DNA from: Denitratisoma oestradiolicum
GTDB lineage: Bacteria; Pseudomonadota; Gammaproteobacteria; Burkholderiales; Rhodocyclaceae
Direction of reading: 5' to 3'
DNA: 64,000 bases
NCBI RefSeq assembly: GCF_902813185.1
Contig: NZ_LR778301.1
Span: 1,612,001-1,676,000 of the forward strand
Shown one piece after another: positions 36,864-49,405 of this stretch. The position numbers and the translations under genes are program-made. The notes below the pieces were generated by a model. The model searched no databases. It worked only from the letters and a program-made list of their open reading frames with translations, and was not told where the DNA came from. Every line of letters starts with the position of its first letter. Position 1 is the first letter of the stretch.

Positions 36864-38867
36864 ATGTTCGAGAGGATACTGATCGCCAACCGGGGAGAGA
36901 TTGCCTGCCGGGTGATCAGGACGGCGCGCCGCATGGGCATCCGCACCGTTGCGGTGTATTCCGCAGCCGATGCCGAGGCGCGCCATGTGCGCCTCGCCGA
37001 CGAGGCCGTGCTGCTCGGGCCGGCCGCCCCGGGCGAGTCCTACCTTGCCATCGACCGGATCATCGCCGCCTGCCGGCAAACGGGCGCCCAGGCCGTCCAT
37101 CCGGGCTATGGCTTCCTCTCGGAGAATGGGGACTTCGCCGATGCAGTCGCGGCCCAGGGCCTCGTCTTCATCGGCCCGCCGGCATCGGCGATCCGGGCCA
37201 TGGGGTCCAAGTCCGAAGCCAGGAAACTGATGGAAGAGGTTGGTCTGCCGGTGACGCCGGGCTATCACGGCGACGAGCAGGCGCCCGACTTCCTGAAGGC
37301 ACAGGCCGAGCGCATCGGCTATCCGGTACTGATCAAGGCCATCGCCGGTGGCGGCGGCAGGGGCATGCGCGCGGTGCATCAGTCCAGTGAATTTCTCGCC
37401 GCCCTGGCCTCCTGCAAGCGCGAGGCGGCAGCGAGTTTCGGCAATGAGCAGGTGTTGATCGAGAAGTACCTGCAAGGCCCGCGTCACGTGGAAATCCAGA
37501 TTTTCAGCGACCGGCAGGGCCACTGCGTCCACCTCTTCGAGCGGGACTGCTCGGTGCAGCGCCGCCATCAGAAAATACTGGAAGAGGCGCCGGCCCCCGG
37601 CATGACGCCCCAGCGCCGGGGGGCGATGGGGCAGGCAGCCATTGTCGCCGCCCAGGCCATCGGCTATGTGGGGGCCGGCACGGTGGAATTCCTGCTGGAC
37701 CGGGAAGGCAATTTCCATTTCATGGAAATGAACACACGCCTGCAGGTGGAGCATCCCGTGACCGAGATGATCACCGGGCTGGATCTGGTCGAATGGCAGT
37801 TGCGCATCGCCGCCGGCGAGCCCTTGCCCCTGGTCCAGGAGCAGCTTTCCATTCACGGCCATGCCCTGGAGGCGCGGATATGCGCCGAGGATCCGGACCA
37901 GGGCTTCCTGCCGGCTTCCGGCCGGCTGGTGCATCTGGCAGCGCCGGAGGAGTCGCTGCATGTCCGGGTCGATACCGGGGTCGAAGAGGGCGACGAAATA
38001 TCGCCCCACTACGATTCGATGATCGCCAAGCTCATCGTCTGGGACGAGACCCGGGAGCGTGCATGCGCGCGCATGCTGCAAGCCCTGGCCCGGTATCGTG
38101 TCGTGGGCGTAGCCAACAACGTGGACTTTCTCTCCCGGTTGGTGGCCTGCCCGGCCTTTGCCCAGGCCGACCTGGACACCGGGCTGGTGGAGCGCGAGCA
38201 TGACTTTCTGTTCCCTGCCGCCACCGAGCCGCCGGCCGAAGCCTGGCTGGTCGTGGTCCTGGCCGAGCTGCTGCGCGAGCAGGAGACGGCGCTCGACGGG
38301 GCGCGGAGCGATACGGACCCCCACTCCCCCTGGCATCTGCGGGACGGCTGGCGCATCAACAGCGCCGCCCGCCGCACCCTGGTGTTCCGGGCCGGTGAGG
38401 CCGAACGGTCCATCGCCGTCGCCTATGGGGAGCGGGGTTTCGTGCTTGAAGTCGACGGCCGGGCCACGGCCGTCAGCGGCACCCTCGGTCCGGGGGGGCA
38501 GTTGTGGGCCGACCTGGCCGGCCGCCGCATCAACGGGACAGTGGTGATTGCCGCCGGGAAGCGCCACGTTTTCCTGCACGGCCGTGCCTTCGTCTTTGCA
38601 GCCGTCGATCCGCTGCTCCCGGCAGGCAGTGGGGGCAGCGCCGAGGGGGGGCTCAGCGCTCCGATGCCTGGCCGGGTCGTCGCGCTGATTGCCCAGCCCG
38701 GCAAGCGGGTGGAGCAGGGCGCCCCCCTGCTGATCCTGGAAGCAATGAAAATGGAGCACACCATCATCGCCCCGGCCGCTGGGACGATCAAACGCTTTCG
38801 CTACGGTGTCGGCGACCAGGTCGAGGACGGCGCAGAATTGCTGGAATTTGAAGTGAACCGAGGTTGA
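36864..38867 (+). CDS. liuD: methylcrotonyl-CoA carboxylase biotin-carboxylase (alpha) subunit
   Basis: 667 residues. Biotin carboxylase N-terminal half ([27 protein letters not shown] grasp loop [12 protein letters not shown]; active-site [14 protein letters not shown]) and a C-terminal biotinyl domain with EAMKMEH, whose Lys carries biotin. It starts 4 bp after liuC and ends inside the liuE start region, so it is tightly coupled. Confidence 0.95.
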   Translation: MFERILIANRGEIACRVIRTARRMGIRTVAVYSAADAEARHVRLADEAVLLGPAAPGESYLAIDRIIAACRQTGAQAVHPGYGFLSENGDFADAVAAQGLVFIGPPASAIRAMGSKSEARKLMEEVGLPVTPGYHGDEQAPDFLKAQAERIGYPVLIKAIAGGGGRGMRAVHQSSEFLAALASCKREAAASFGNEQVLIEKYLQGPRHVEIQIFSDRQGHCVHLFERDCSVQRRHQKILEEAPAPGMTPQRRGAMGQAAIVAAQAIGYVGAGTVEFLLDREGNFHFMEMNTRLQVEHPVTEMITGLDLVEWQLRIAAGEPLPLVQEQLSIHGHALEARICAEDPDQGFLPASGRLVHLAAPEESLHVRVDTGVEEGDEISPHYDSMIAKLIVWDETRERACARMLQALARYRVVGVANNVDFLSRLVACPAFAQADLDTGLVEREHDFLFPAATEPPAEAWLVVVLAELLREQETALDGARSDTDPHSPWHLRDGWRINSAARRTLVFRAGEAERSIAVAYGERGFVLEVDGRATAVSGTLGPGGQLWADLAGRRINGTVVIAAGKRHVFLHGRAFVFAAVDPLLPAGSGGSAEGGLSAPMPGRVVALIAQPGKRVEQGAPLLILEAMKMEHTIIAPAAGTIKRFRYGVGDQVEDGAELLEFEVNRG

Positions 38868-38869
38868 TC

Positions 38870-39774
38870 ATGGCTTTTCCATCCTCAGTGAAGATCGTCG
38901 AAGTCGGCCCTCGCGACGGCCTGCAAAACGAGAAGCAACCGGTCCCGACGGCCGTCAAGATTGAGCTGATCCGGCGCCTGGCCGAGACGGGGCTGTCGGC
39001 CATCGAGGCTACCGCCTTTGTTTCGCCGAAATGGGTGCCCCAGATGGCGGACAACGCGGAAGTGATGGCGCAAATCGAGCGCCGCCCCGGGCTTTCCTAT
39101 CCGGTGCTGGTGCCCAACGAGAAGGGACTGGAAGCCGCCCTGGCGGCGGGGGCCCGGGAGGTGGCGGTGTTCGGCGCTGCCTCCGAAGCCTTTTCCCGGA
39201 AGAATATCAATTGCAGCATGGCTGAATCCCTGGATCGCTTCCGTCCCGTGGCGGCGGCGGCCCAGGCCGCTGGTGTCTCGGTGCGGGGCTATGTCTCCTG
39301 CGTGCTCGGCTGCCCCTATCAGGGCGAGGTGGTGCCAGCGGCGGTGGCCGACATGGCCTGGGCGCTGCATGAGATGGGCTGCTACGAAATCAGCCTGGGG
39401 GACACCATCGGCATCGGCACACCGGAAAAGACCAAGGCGATGATAGAGGCGGTGGCGCGGCGCGTTCCCCTGGCGCAGATCGCCGGCCACTATCACGACA
39501 CCTACGGCATGGCCGTGGCCAATATCTACGCTTCGCTCCAGATGGGCGTGGGCGTTTTCGACGCCTCCGTGGCCGGCCTCGGCGGTTGTCCCTACGCACC
39601 CGGCGCCGCAGGCAACGTGGCGACCGAGGATGTGGTCTGGCTGATGCGCGGTCTGGGCATCGAGACCGGCATCGATCTCGACAGCTTGGTGGCTGTCGGC
39701 GCCTGGATATCGGCCCAGTTGGGCCGCGCCTCGAACTCGAAGGCTGGCCTGGCCCTGGGCCGCCGTTGCCAGAA

Positions 39775-39778
<4 letters not shown>
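38870..39778 (+). CDS. liuE: hydroxymethylglutaryl-CoA lyase
   Basis: 302 residues from ATG 38870. TIM-barrel with [13 protein letters not shown] (metal Asp), [45 protein letters not shown] (metal His pair) and the active-site loop [14 protein letters not shown] with catalytic Cys. It cleaves HMG-CoA into acetyl-CoA and acetoacetate. Its stop overlaps the aacS start (ATGA). Confidence 0.96.
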
Positions 39779-41766
<1,988 letters not shown>

Positions 41767-41794
41767 GGGGACGGTTCACCGGCGATTTGGCGCA

Positions 41795-42063
41795 TTAGAG
41801 CCTATTTCAGTAAGGGCCGCATCCCGCGCCGTCGGGCTTTGGGATGCAAGGCGGAGGGAGCGTTGCATGGTCATTCCATGCCAGCGACCGACAACGCCGC
41901 AGCGCGCCCAAAGCCCGGCGGCCCTTCGGGTTGTGTTCAGGGCGGGCGATCGCTGCGTTGCGCGGCTTGCGAAGGGAACAACCCTTCGCTGCGCCACGAC
42001 GCCTTGCGCTCATCCCGCCCTGAGCACAACGCGGGGTACGTCCCCTACTGAAATAGGCTCTAA
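41795..42063. repeat. palindromic repeat element, copy 2, with core reversed
   Basis: Terminal inverted repeats TTAGAGCCTATTTCAGTA (41795-41812) and its complement (42046-42063), imperfect for 16 bp more. An inner pair at 41828-41843 and 41907-41922 encloses a 63-bp core. A third stem follows (GTTGTGTTCAGGGCGGG near 41931 and CCCGCCCTGAGCACAAC near 42014). Outer parts align collinearly with 21231-21463. The core matches only as its reverse complement (about 93% by eye, with one 5-nt gap). It carries an extra hairpin CGAAGGGAACAACCCTTCG. TA flanks suggest a TA-targeting element. Confidence 0.85.
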
Positions 42064-42193
42064 GCCGACCGGCGTGTGTGCCGTCAGAGTGATTCGCCCT
42101 GCCTTGGCGTTCGGGGAGACAATGCAAACGGAATCGGGTGCCCGTGAGCCTGCGGCTTTCGAGTAGCATATTGCATGTCATGGAAGTATTGTC

Positions 42194-45100
42194 ATGATGC
42201 ATATTTCCGGCTCGACAGGGGGCACTCAAGTGAAGTTCGATATTGAATCCATTCGCTTTCGCGGCGAGTCCGACTACGCCGATGTCTTACGTCAGTTGCC
42301 GGGAGTCGACGCGCTGGCCGCAAGAATCTCATCCGATCCGGCGCGTGTACGCCGGGCACTCATGGCGCGCAGCCTGCTGCTTTCCGAGGGCATGGCACCG
42401 AACCTCTACCGGGTGGCGCGCTGCCTCGTGGCGCGTTTCGGCATCGATGTTCTGATCGAAATCTACCAAGCGGCAGGTGCCGAAAACGCAGCCATGCACA
42501 CGGTGCGTTCTCCGGTGTTGATGGAAGTACAGGGACGCATGTTGTCCCTGCTCGATGACGATACTCTGGCGGCGCTCCTCGGTCATGAACTCGGCCACTA
42601 TCTTGCCCATGGCGAAGACAACCCGCACCGCAGTCCGACCTTGGCCGCGATGGCGATCCTTCATGGTAGCAACGCCCCGGAAGAGTTGATGGCTGCCGCT
42701 CAGCGTCTCTCCATGGCCCAGGAACTGACCGCCGACCGTATAGGGTTGATCGCCTGTTCGGGCGTCGATGCCGCATTGCGCCTGGAGATGGTCGTAGTCA
42801 CTGGACTTGCCGCCGAAACGCTAACCTGGGACACCGAAGCCTACCTTGCGCAAAGCCGCGATCTGATGGAGGCAACGCTGGCCGAGGGCGAAATTGCCGA
42901 GGGCAGCACCCATCCGGAACACAGCCTTCGTACATGGGCATTGTGGCTATTCTCGGAAACCGATATCTATCGGCAACTCAGCGGACGCGGTTCAGGCACG
43001 CGCACCTTGGCTGAAGTGGACGCCTTGCTGCTGAGGGTGCTTGGGCATCCGCAGCTTGAGATCGGTATCCCCACTATGCTGGAAGATCCCCCCGTCGAAG
43101 TGCACGAATGCGCGTTGGCGGCATGTGTGCTGGTCGCTGCTGCCGATGGCGAATTCCATGACCTGGAAATGCAGGCCATCGAACGGGTATTCGCACCGTT
43201 GGTTCCCCAATGGCGCGACAGCCTTGATCCGGAACGGGCCTTGGCGGAATTCCAGCGCCTCGCTCCCCTGATTACCGCCAGTGGCCCGCGCTTGCAACGC
43301 TCCCTGTTTTCTGTGCTGGCCCATGTGCTTGCGGTGGATGGCGAATGCAGTTCCGGTGAAGTCGAAGTCATCGTCGCCATCGGCGGGGCGCTCGGATGCC
43401 GCAAGCTTTTTATCGAACTCTTGCCAGCCGTGCTTGCCCATTTTGGTCTCGATGTCCATGAGGCCTTGGCACGCCCAGAACGCAGCATTCCGATGCCGCC
43501 ACGCGGTGCTGATGTGGATGAAGCCTTGACGGCTTATTTCCAGAGTGTCGCCCGTCGCGGTGGTGGGCAGGTCAGTTTGCGGCGGCTGTTGCGAATGATC
43601 GGCGCCTACCGATCCTCTCCGGAATTGATCGAACGCCTGGCAAATACGGCGCAGGTCAATGGACTCGGCATCGATCCCGCGCTGGGCGACAATCTCGATG
43701 CTATCCATCGGCTCGAACTGCTGCCCGGCGTAGCCGCGCCGTCCATTGAACTACCCGATGCTCCCGTCCAGGGGAGTGGGCCAGGTGGCGAACGGTTACG
43801 TCGCGCCCTGGCCCGGCTGCGCGACAAGCTGATCTCCGGAGATGGCCGAAGTCCCTCAATCCGTATGCAGGTCTGCCGCCCAGGACGTTCGGTCGACCTG
43901 TACGAGCTTGAGGGTGTCTCTACCGGTCTTGCCGAGCGAACACTGGTGCTGCTGCGTGCCGGAAAACGGGCACGCTTGTTCGATGCGTCGGAAATCGGCG
44001 CTCATGAGGTTGCGCGGCGGCAGGCCCAGGCGCTGGTGCAACTCGAGCGCGAGCGTTCGACCCGCTTTGAGGAAACCGGTGCGGACGACCTCTACCTCGG
44101 CTATCCCTTTGTTACCGGCCTGTCGGGTGGTTACCTGTTTCGTGCGCCGCTGATCCTCCATCCGGTACGCATCGAGCGCGGTACCCGCGGTGCCGGCACA
44201 ATCAGCCTGATCGTCCCGTCCGACACAGTGCCGATCGCCAACCAGTCCGCATTGCGGCTTATCTTCCATCGCAAGGGATACCGCTATCCCGACGAGCTTG
44301 CCGAGAAAGCCGATGAACTCGCCGCTGTCGGCCCTGAAGCCTTGCTCGGGGAACTGGCGCTGATCGGCCTTGGGACCGTGGGTTCGCTCGACCGACTGCA
44401 GTCTTTCGCCGACCGGCGCGAGGAACTCGCCGAGTGGCGCGACGACCGATTGGAGGTCGAAGAGTGCGCGGTTCTCGGCCTCTTTCCGCAATCGAGTTCC
44501 GACCTCTTGCAGGACTATGACGCGTTGCTGGCTGTGCTCGACAAGGGCGCGCCGCCGGTCGAGCTTTTCGCCAGTGCGCGAGAGGTGCTGCCAATCGACC
44601 TGCGTGAGGCCCTGTCGTCGGACATGGCCGCCTCAACCGGGGTCGAAGTGCCGCCGCCGATCCCGGTGCTCTACGCCGACCCCGTGCAGCGGGGTGTCCT
44701 GGCTGCCGCACGCACGGCACCGGTATTGGTGGTGGATGGCCCGCCGGGCACCGGCAAGAGCCAAGTCATAGTAAATCTGGTCGCCGATGCCCTCGCGCGG
44801 GGAGAAAAGGTCGCCGTGGTCTGCGAAAAGCGCGCGGCCCTCGATGTGGTTGCGCATCGACTCGATGGTGTGGGCCTGCGTAATCTGTTGGCGGTAGTGC
44901 ATGATGTGCAGGAGGACCGCCGTGCCTTGTATGGGCAAGTGGCCGCACGGTTTGAAAACCTTGAGCCGCGTAGCGATGATGCTAGCCGCTGTGGTTTGGT
45001 TGCAGGTGAAGTCAAAGCCTTGATGGAGCGACTGGAACAGCGGGCTGCCCTGACTATGGCGGTTCCTCCGGGGCACCAGGATGGTGACGCCGATCCGATG

Positions 45101-48100
45101 GTGCTGGGGCGGTTGCATACCTATGCCTCCGGGTTGGAGGTGGACCAGCCCTGTCAGGTCGATGCCCTGGCAGCGCTGCCGCCGTGCCGCCTCGATCCCT
45201 TGGCCGCCCAGATTGGCGCGCTGTTTCCCAATGCCGACCTCTGGCGTCGAGGATCTCCGTGGCGCGACCCGGCGGGAGCGTCGGCTCGCCCCAGCCTGGC
45301 CAGTTACGACAATGACAAGGCACGGGCACTGATGGCAAGCCTCATCGCTGCCCGCGATGCGGCAACGGCGTTGGAGCAGGCCTTGACGGAAGCGGGTCTG
45401 CCGGCGGGTGAGCCGGGGCATAAGCTGCTGCAATGCGCGGGGAGGGGATTGTCCGCCGCCCTTGATTCGCGGAAGTGGCGAGACGTCGAGGCCGGCCGGG
45501 ATGCGTTCGTCGCGCTGCTGGCCGACGAGACGACGCCGGACACGGTTGAACGTACCCAATCAGCATGGCATGCACTAATCGATTCCCGTGCCCAGCGTCA
45601 GGACGCCGGCCGTGTTTGCTGGTTCGGCGAACTGATCGCCGCTCTGGCTGAGCAACCGGAAGAGGCGAACAAGCTGATGGAACTCGTTCGGCTCTGGCGT
45701 GAGCACGAGGCCGCTCTGGAACCCTTCGCCGGTCCGGTGAGATTTTCCATCGATCCGGTGTTCGAGTTGGCGCTGGGCGAAATCCGCACCCGTGCCGGCA
45801 GTCTGATGCGAATCCTGAGTCCGGCCTGGTGGCAGGCCCGGAAAACCGTGCGTGCCAGTCTCTCGTCGCAGTGGCCCGAGATGGCCGCCGCACCGATGGA
45901 CCGCGCCTTGCTCGCCCGCATTGATGGCAGAGCGGCGGCGGCTAAATGCTGGCGGGCTCTGGCTGACGCCATGGACTGGCTGGCGCCCACTCAACCGCCT
46001 GGGTCGCTGGCGGAGGTGCGGGCCTGGCTGGGGGTGGCCTCGGCGCTCATTGCGCCTGCCCGCGCCATTGCCGGCTGTCGCGCCGACATGCAGATACTGG
46101 GCGTCTGGCGTGCGGCACCGGGGCCGGGGGTCATCACGGCGTGGGACAAGGAGGCCGAATCCTGGATCGACTGGCACCATCGCGCCCAGGCCCTACGCAC
46201 CTCGGTCGCTATCTTGCAGGTGGAGAAAGCCGCGTTGCAGGCGGTGGCAGCCTGGCCGGAACGATGGGATGCCGAGACAGTGGCAAGCTGGGATCGGCGG
46301 ATAGATTGCGTACATGCCGCGACCAAGGCAGTGACTGAGCTTGCTTCGGCCGCCGCGCCGATCCGTGCCGTGCTGTCTTGGCTGCCTCAACTGCCGGCGG
46401 CGCAATGGCTTGGGCAACTTGCCGAGGCTTGGCGTCGCGATGCCAGCCGCCTGGTCGGCGCGGACCACCAACTGGCGGCTGCGCAGGCGATGGTTCATGA
46501 AGCCGCCGTCTTCCCGTTCCATCTTGCCGACGGCGCGGAATTCGACAGTCCGGAGGCCTGGGCCGACGGCGTCCGCAAGACCTGGAGCCGGGCGGCGATC
46601 GATGCCGTTGAAAAGCACCGCGCCGATCTGTCCCTTCTTGATCAAGTCGTAGGAACAACCCTGCAAGCCGACGAGGCCAGGCTCGCGGCATTGCACGATG
46701 AAGAGCGCCGTCTTGCCGTACAACACATCCTAGCCAGGCAAGATGATTCGCTCCTGCTGCAGGTGGCGCCGGCGGACAAGGGGGCACGCCGGACGCCGGA
46801 GCAGACGACCCGCGAAGCGATTCTGCGAGAAGCCAAGAAGCAGCGCAACATATTGCCCTTGCGCGGCTTCGTGCGGCGCTTCTGGGACAAGGGGCTGCTC
46901 GATGTGCTCCCCGTCTGGCTGCTGTCGCCTGAAACCGCGACGTTGCTGTTCCCGCGAGCTCCGGTGTTCGATCTGGTGATTTTCGACGAAGCCTCGCAAT
47001 GCACCGTTGAGAACGGTCTGCCGGTACTGATGCGTGCCCGCCGCGCCGTGATTGCCGGAGATGAGCGGCAGATGCCGCCAAGCAACTTCTTCAAGGCGGG
47101 CGACGATGGCGACGAGGAATCCAGCGAAGCCGGCAACGATGCGCGCGAGATGTTCGACGCCGAATCGCTGCTGGTTCTGGCCCGTCATCGAGTCCAGCGC
47201 ATGGGGCTGGCCTGGCACTATCGCTGCCAGCACGAAGAATTGATCGCTTTTTCCAACCATGCTATCTACGGCGGCGAACTGCATACCATTCCTTCCACCG
47301 TCAGCCGGCTGGCACCAGCGGCGGTGCATTGGCTTGACGTTCCGAACGGGCGCTATGAAAACGGTGCCAACGCACCCGAAGCACAGGCGGTGATCGATCT
47401 GGTGGAACGCCTGCTTCAGCGCCCCGACAAGCCGTCGCTGGGAATTGTCACTTTCAACCTGACGCAACGGCGTGCCATTTTCGACGAGATCGACCGTCGC
47501 GTTGGCACCGACGCCGAATTCGCCGAACTCTGGATGCGCGCCAACGCCATACCTCGGATTGACGACCGGCCATTCGTGAAGAATCTCGAAAGCGTGCAGG
47601 GCGACGAGCGTGACGTCATCGTCTTTTCACTCGGGCATGCGCCCGTCGAGCGGACCCGCCGCGATGGCCAAACGGAACACTATGTTCCAGCCCGTTTTGG
47701 ACCCCTGGGCCAGCGTGGCGGCGAGCGACGACTCAACGTTGCGGTGTCGCGGGCCAAGCAAGAAATCTTTGTTGTCGCCTCGTTTGCTCCGCATATGCTC
47801 TCGGTGGCACGCAGCAAACACGATGGCCCGCGACTCTTCAAGGGATTTCTCCAGTTTGCCTACCAGCTTGCCGCTGGCCAGCGCAACCAGGCTGAACAGA
47901 CCTTGAAAGCGGTTGGAAGTGGCACGGGGCGGTCGCGCCGTGTGGACGTCGGGACGTTACCTGCATCCTGGGTGCCGCTCAACGCTCAGGTCGCCTTGGC
48001 CTTGGAGAAACTTGGCATAAAGTGCGAACTGGACGTCGGCACTTCCGGTTTTCGCGTTCCCCTCGCGGTTGTCGATGCTGCCGATTCCCGGCACTACCGG

Positions 48101-48346
48101 CTTGGCATCCTGTTCGATGAGGCGATCGAGGTCGAGACTGTATTTGAACGCCATCTCCACATTCCGAATGTTCTTGCCAGTCGGGGCTGGAAACTCTTGC
48201 GTATTTCCAGTCGCGAGTGGGATACCAACCGCGAACAGGTTTTGGCGGAAATCCGCACTGCACTGGGCGATCAAGGTGGCCCGAATGCGCTTGATGCTTC
48301 CGAGTCGAGCAGAATGCCGGCCGAGGCGGCAACCCATCCACTTTGA
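42194..48346 (+). CDS. giant M48-like protease / TerB-like / SF1 helicase / Vsr-like nuclease protein, probable defence
   Basis: 2050 residues from ATG 42194 (GGAAG 8 nt upstream). In order: a zincin core HELGH at 131-135 with ELTAD near 177-181, as in M48 peptidases; two TerB-like acidic helical segments near 303-335 and 367-400; a DUF4011-like lead-in (LYLGYPFVTG ... APLILHPV, about 630-660). Next comes an SF1 helicase with Walker A GPPGTGKS (849-856), Walker B VIFDEASQ (about 1595-1602), GDERQMPPSNFF, WHYRCQHEEL, VQGDERDVIVFSLG and RRLNVAVSRAK (about 1845-1855), split by about 700 residues. Last is a Vsr/MTES_1575-like domain (about 1925-2030). Helicase-Vsr fusions occur in anti-phage systems. 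Function here is inferred, not shown. Confidence 0.8.
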   Translation: MMHISGSTGGTQVKFDIESIRFRGESDYADVLRQLPGVDALAARISSDPARVRRALMARSLLLSEGMAPNLYRVARCLVARFGIDVLIEIYQAAGAENAAMHTVRSPVLMEVQGRMLSLLDDDTLAALLGHELGHYLAHGEDNPHRSPTLAAMAILHGSNAPEELMAAAQRLSMAQELTADRIGLIACSGVDAALRLEMVVVTGLAAETLTWDTEAYLAQSRDLMEATLAEGEIAEGSTHPEHSLRTWALWLFSETDIYRQLSGRGSGTRTLAEVDALLLRVLGHPQLEIGIPTMLEDPPVEVHECALAACVLVAAADGEFHDLEMQAIERVFAPLVPQWRDSLDPERALAEFQRLAPLITASGPRLQRSLFSVLAHVLAVDGECSSGEVEVIVAIGGALGCRKLFIELLPAVLAHFGLDVHEALARPERSIPMPPRGADVDEALTAYFQSVARRGGGQVSLRRLLRMIGAYRSSPELIERLANTAQVNGLGIDPALGDNLDAIHRLELLPGVAAPSIELPDAPVQGSGPGGERLRRALARLRDKLISGDGRSPSIRMQVCRPGRSVDLYELEGVSTGLAERTLVLLRAGKRARLFDASEIGAHEVARRQAQALVQLERERSTRFEETGADDLYLGYPFVTGLSGGYLFRAPLILHPVRIERGTRGAGTISLIVPSDTVPIANQSALRLIFHRKGYRYPDELAEKADELAAVGPEALLGELALIGLGTVGSLDRLQSFADRREELAEWRDDRLEVEECAVLGLFPQSSSDLLQDYDALLAVLDKGAPPVELFASAREVLPIDLREALSSDMAASTGVEVPPPIPVLYADPVQRGVLAAARTAPVLVVDGPPGTGKSQVIVNLVADALARGEKVAVVCEKRAALDVVAHRLDGVGLRNLLAVVHDVQEDRRALYGQVAARFENLEPRSDDASRCGLVAGEVKALMERLEQRAALTMAVPPGHQDGDADPMVLGRLHTYASGLEVDQPCQVDALAALPPCRLDPLAAQIGALFPNADLWRRGSPWRDPAGASARPSLASYDNDKARALMASLIAARDAATALEQALTEAGLPAGEPGHKLLQCAGRGLSAALDSRKWRDVEAGRDAFVALLADETTPDTVERTQSAWHALIDSRAQRQDAGRVCWFGELIAALAEQPEEANKLMELVRLWREHEAALEPFAGPVRFSIDPVFELALGEIRTRAGSLMRILSPAWWQARKTVRASLSSQWPEMAAAPMDRALLARIDGRAAAAKCWRALADAMDWLAPTQPPGSLAEVRAWLGVASALIAPARAIAGCRADMQILGVWRAAPGPGVITAWDKEAESWIDWHHRAQALRTSVAILQVEKAALQAVAAWPERWDAETVASWDRRIDCVHAATKAVTELASAAAPIRAVLSWLPQLPAAQWLGQLAEAWRRDASRLVGADHQLAAAQAMVHEAAVFPFHLADGAEFDSPEAWADGVRKTWSRAAIDAVEKHRADLSLLDQVVGTTLQADEARLAALHDEERRLAVQHILARQDDSLLLQVAPADKGARRTPEQTTREAILREAKKQRNILPLRGFVRRFWDKGLLDVLPVWLLSPETATLLFPRAPVFDLVIFDEASQCTVENGLPVLMRARRAVIAGDERQMPPSNFFKAGDDGDEESSEAGNDAREMFDAESLLVLARHRVQRMGLAWHYRCQHEELIAFSNHAIYGGELHTIPSTVSRLAPAAVHWLDVPNGRYENGANAPEAQAVIDLVERLLQRPDKPSLGIVTFNLTQRRAIFDEIDRRVGTDAEFAELWMRANAIPRIDDRPFVKNLESVQGDERDVIVFSLGHAPVERTRRDGQTEHYVPARFGPLGQRGGERRLNVAVSRAKQEIFVVASFAPHMLSVARSKHDGPRLFKGFLQFAYQLAAGQRNQAEQTLKAVGSGTGRSRRVDVGTLPASWVPLNAQVALALEKLGIKCELDVGTSGFRVPLAVVDAADSRHYRLGILFDEAIEVETVFERHLHIPNVLASRGWKLLRISSREWDTNREQVLAEIRTALGDQGGPNALDASESSRMPAEAATHPL

Positions 48347-48379
48347 CAGCACATAGATGCTTTCCGGTTATGTTTTGCT

Positions 48380-49405
48380 TTATGGCATCGCCATCTGGTT
48401 GACTCGTTCTTGAATGGCACCACATGCCTGCATGAGTTCGTCGAAGGCGAGAGGTTCGGCAAGCATCATGGCATCGGCGACCATGGCCATGTAGTCTTCC
48501 CACAGGGCGTCATGCGCCGCACCTTCAGGGACGATGCGCAGATTGCCAGCCACCGCAGCCCTGTAGTCGATGATGTCGCCGTTGGCGTCCTTCTCAAGGA
48601 AGAAGAACGACTTATGCTCGGCGACGGCCACCGCTACGGAGCGATCCGCGATGACTTCATCGAAGTACCGACTGCGCGAGATGGCCGCCAAGTCGTGCCA
48701 ATGACGCGCATACCGTTCGCCGCGTATCCGTCCCTGCGCACAGTAGACGTGCGCAGCGGTTGCCTTTTCCCAGAAAGTGCGCGCCACGCTCATGACCACC
48801 GGTTTGGCGGTCGGGAACCAAACATCCTCGACATGTCCTTCCATGTCGCAGGCAACGGGCAGGGCCTGATGCGGCTCACCGGTGGCGCGGCCCCCGAATT
48901 CCAGCGTCACGACCGTTTGCACGTAGCCACTGCTGGGCTTGAGCGTCGGGTAGTGCAGCAGCAGCTTGTCCTTTTCCTCACCGCCGAGTTCCAGTCTTGC
49001 CTGCAACTGGTCACGTGCCAGTGCAGCCTGAAGGGCGGGGAGCACGTTCGTGGCGATCCACTCCGGCAAGCGCTCCCGTACTGCGCGGGTCCATTTGCTG
49101 GCCTGGCTGCGGCTCGCTGGCAGCAAAGCGGACCCGACGGTTAGATCCGGGATGAGCTTGCGGATATCGTATGTGAGGTCGATGTCCTCGGAGAAGCGGT
49201 CGATGAGTTTGTATGCCTTGGAGAGCGAGGTACCGCCTTTGAAGGTCAGGTCCTCGGCGAGAACCGAGTCGAAGAGGGCGCCGAGCGTCCAGACAACCCA
49301 CACATCCTTTTCCAGGAGAAGCGTTGGCCGCTCCGTCTTTTCGCGGACGATCTCCAGAATCTCGCGCTGGTCGTCTTGGCTGAGCCGCAGGAAGGCTTCA
49401 GCCAT
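48380..49405 (-). CDS. abiEii: AbiEii-family nucleotidyltransferase toxin
   Basis: 341 residues from ATG 49405. The nucleotidyltransferase signature is intact: KGGTSLSKAY at about 56-65, then FSEDIDL with Asp74 and Asp76. LEKDVWVVWTL precedes it, as in AbiEii/AbiGii proteins. These toxins modify tRNA or other targets when the antitoxin fails, giving abortive infection in known systems. It overlaps the antitoxin gene by 8 bp and is convergent with the giant helicase gene, 33 bp apart. Confidence 0.9.
   Translation of the reverse strand: MAEAFLRLSQDDQREILEIVREKTERPTLLLEKDVWVVWTLGALFDSVLAEDLTFKGGTSLSKAYKLIDRFSEDIDLTYDIRKLIPDLTVGSALLPASRSQASKWTRAVRERLPEWIATNVLPALQAALARDQLQARLELGGEEKDKLLLHYPTLKPSSGYVQTVVTLEFGGRATGEPHQALPVACDMEGHVEDVWFPTAKPVVMSVARTFWEKATAAHVYCAQGRIRGERYARHWHDLAAISRSRYFDEVIADRSVAVAVAEHKSFFFLEKDANGDIIDYRAAVAGNLRIVPEGAAHDALWEDYMAMVADAMMLAEPLAFDELMQACGAIQERVNQMAMP

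Noticed and set aside
36705..38759. Long open minus-strand frame opposite liuD (684 codons)
   Set aside because: It mirrors the carboxylase on the other strand; composition (His/Gly/Gln rich, no motifs) is that of an antisense shadow in GC-rich coding DNA. The same applies to long minus frames at 10797-12404, 12031-13425, 13464-14702, 16257-17687 and 40435-41736.
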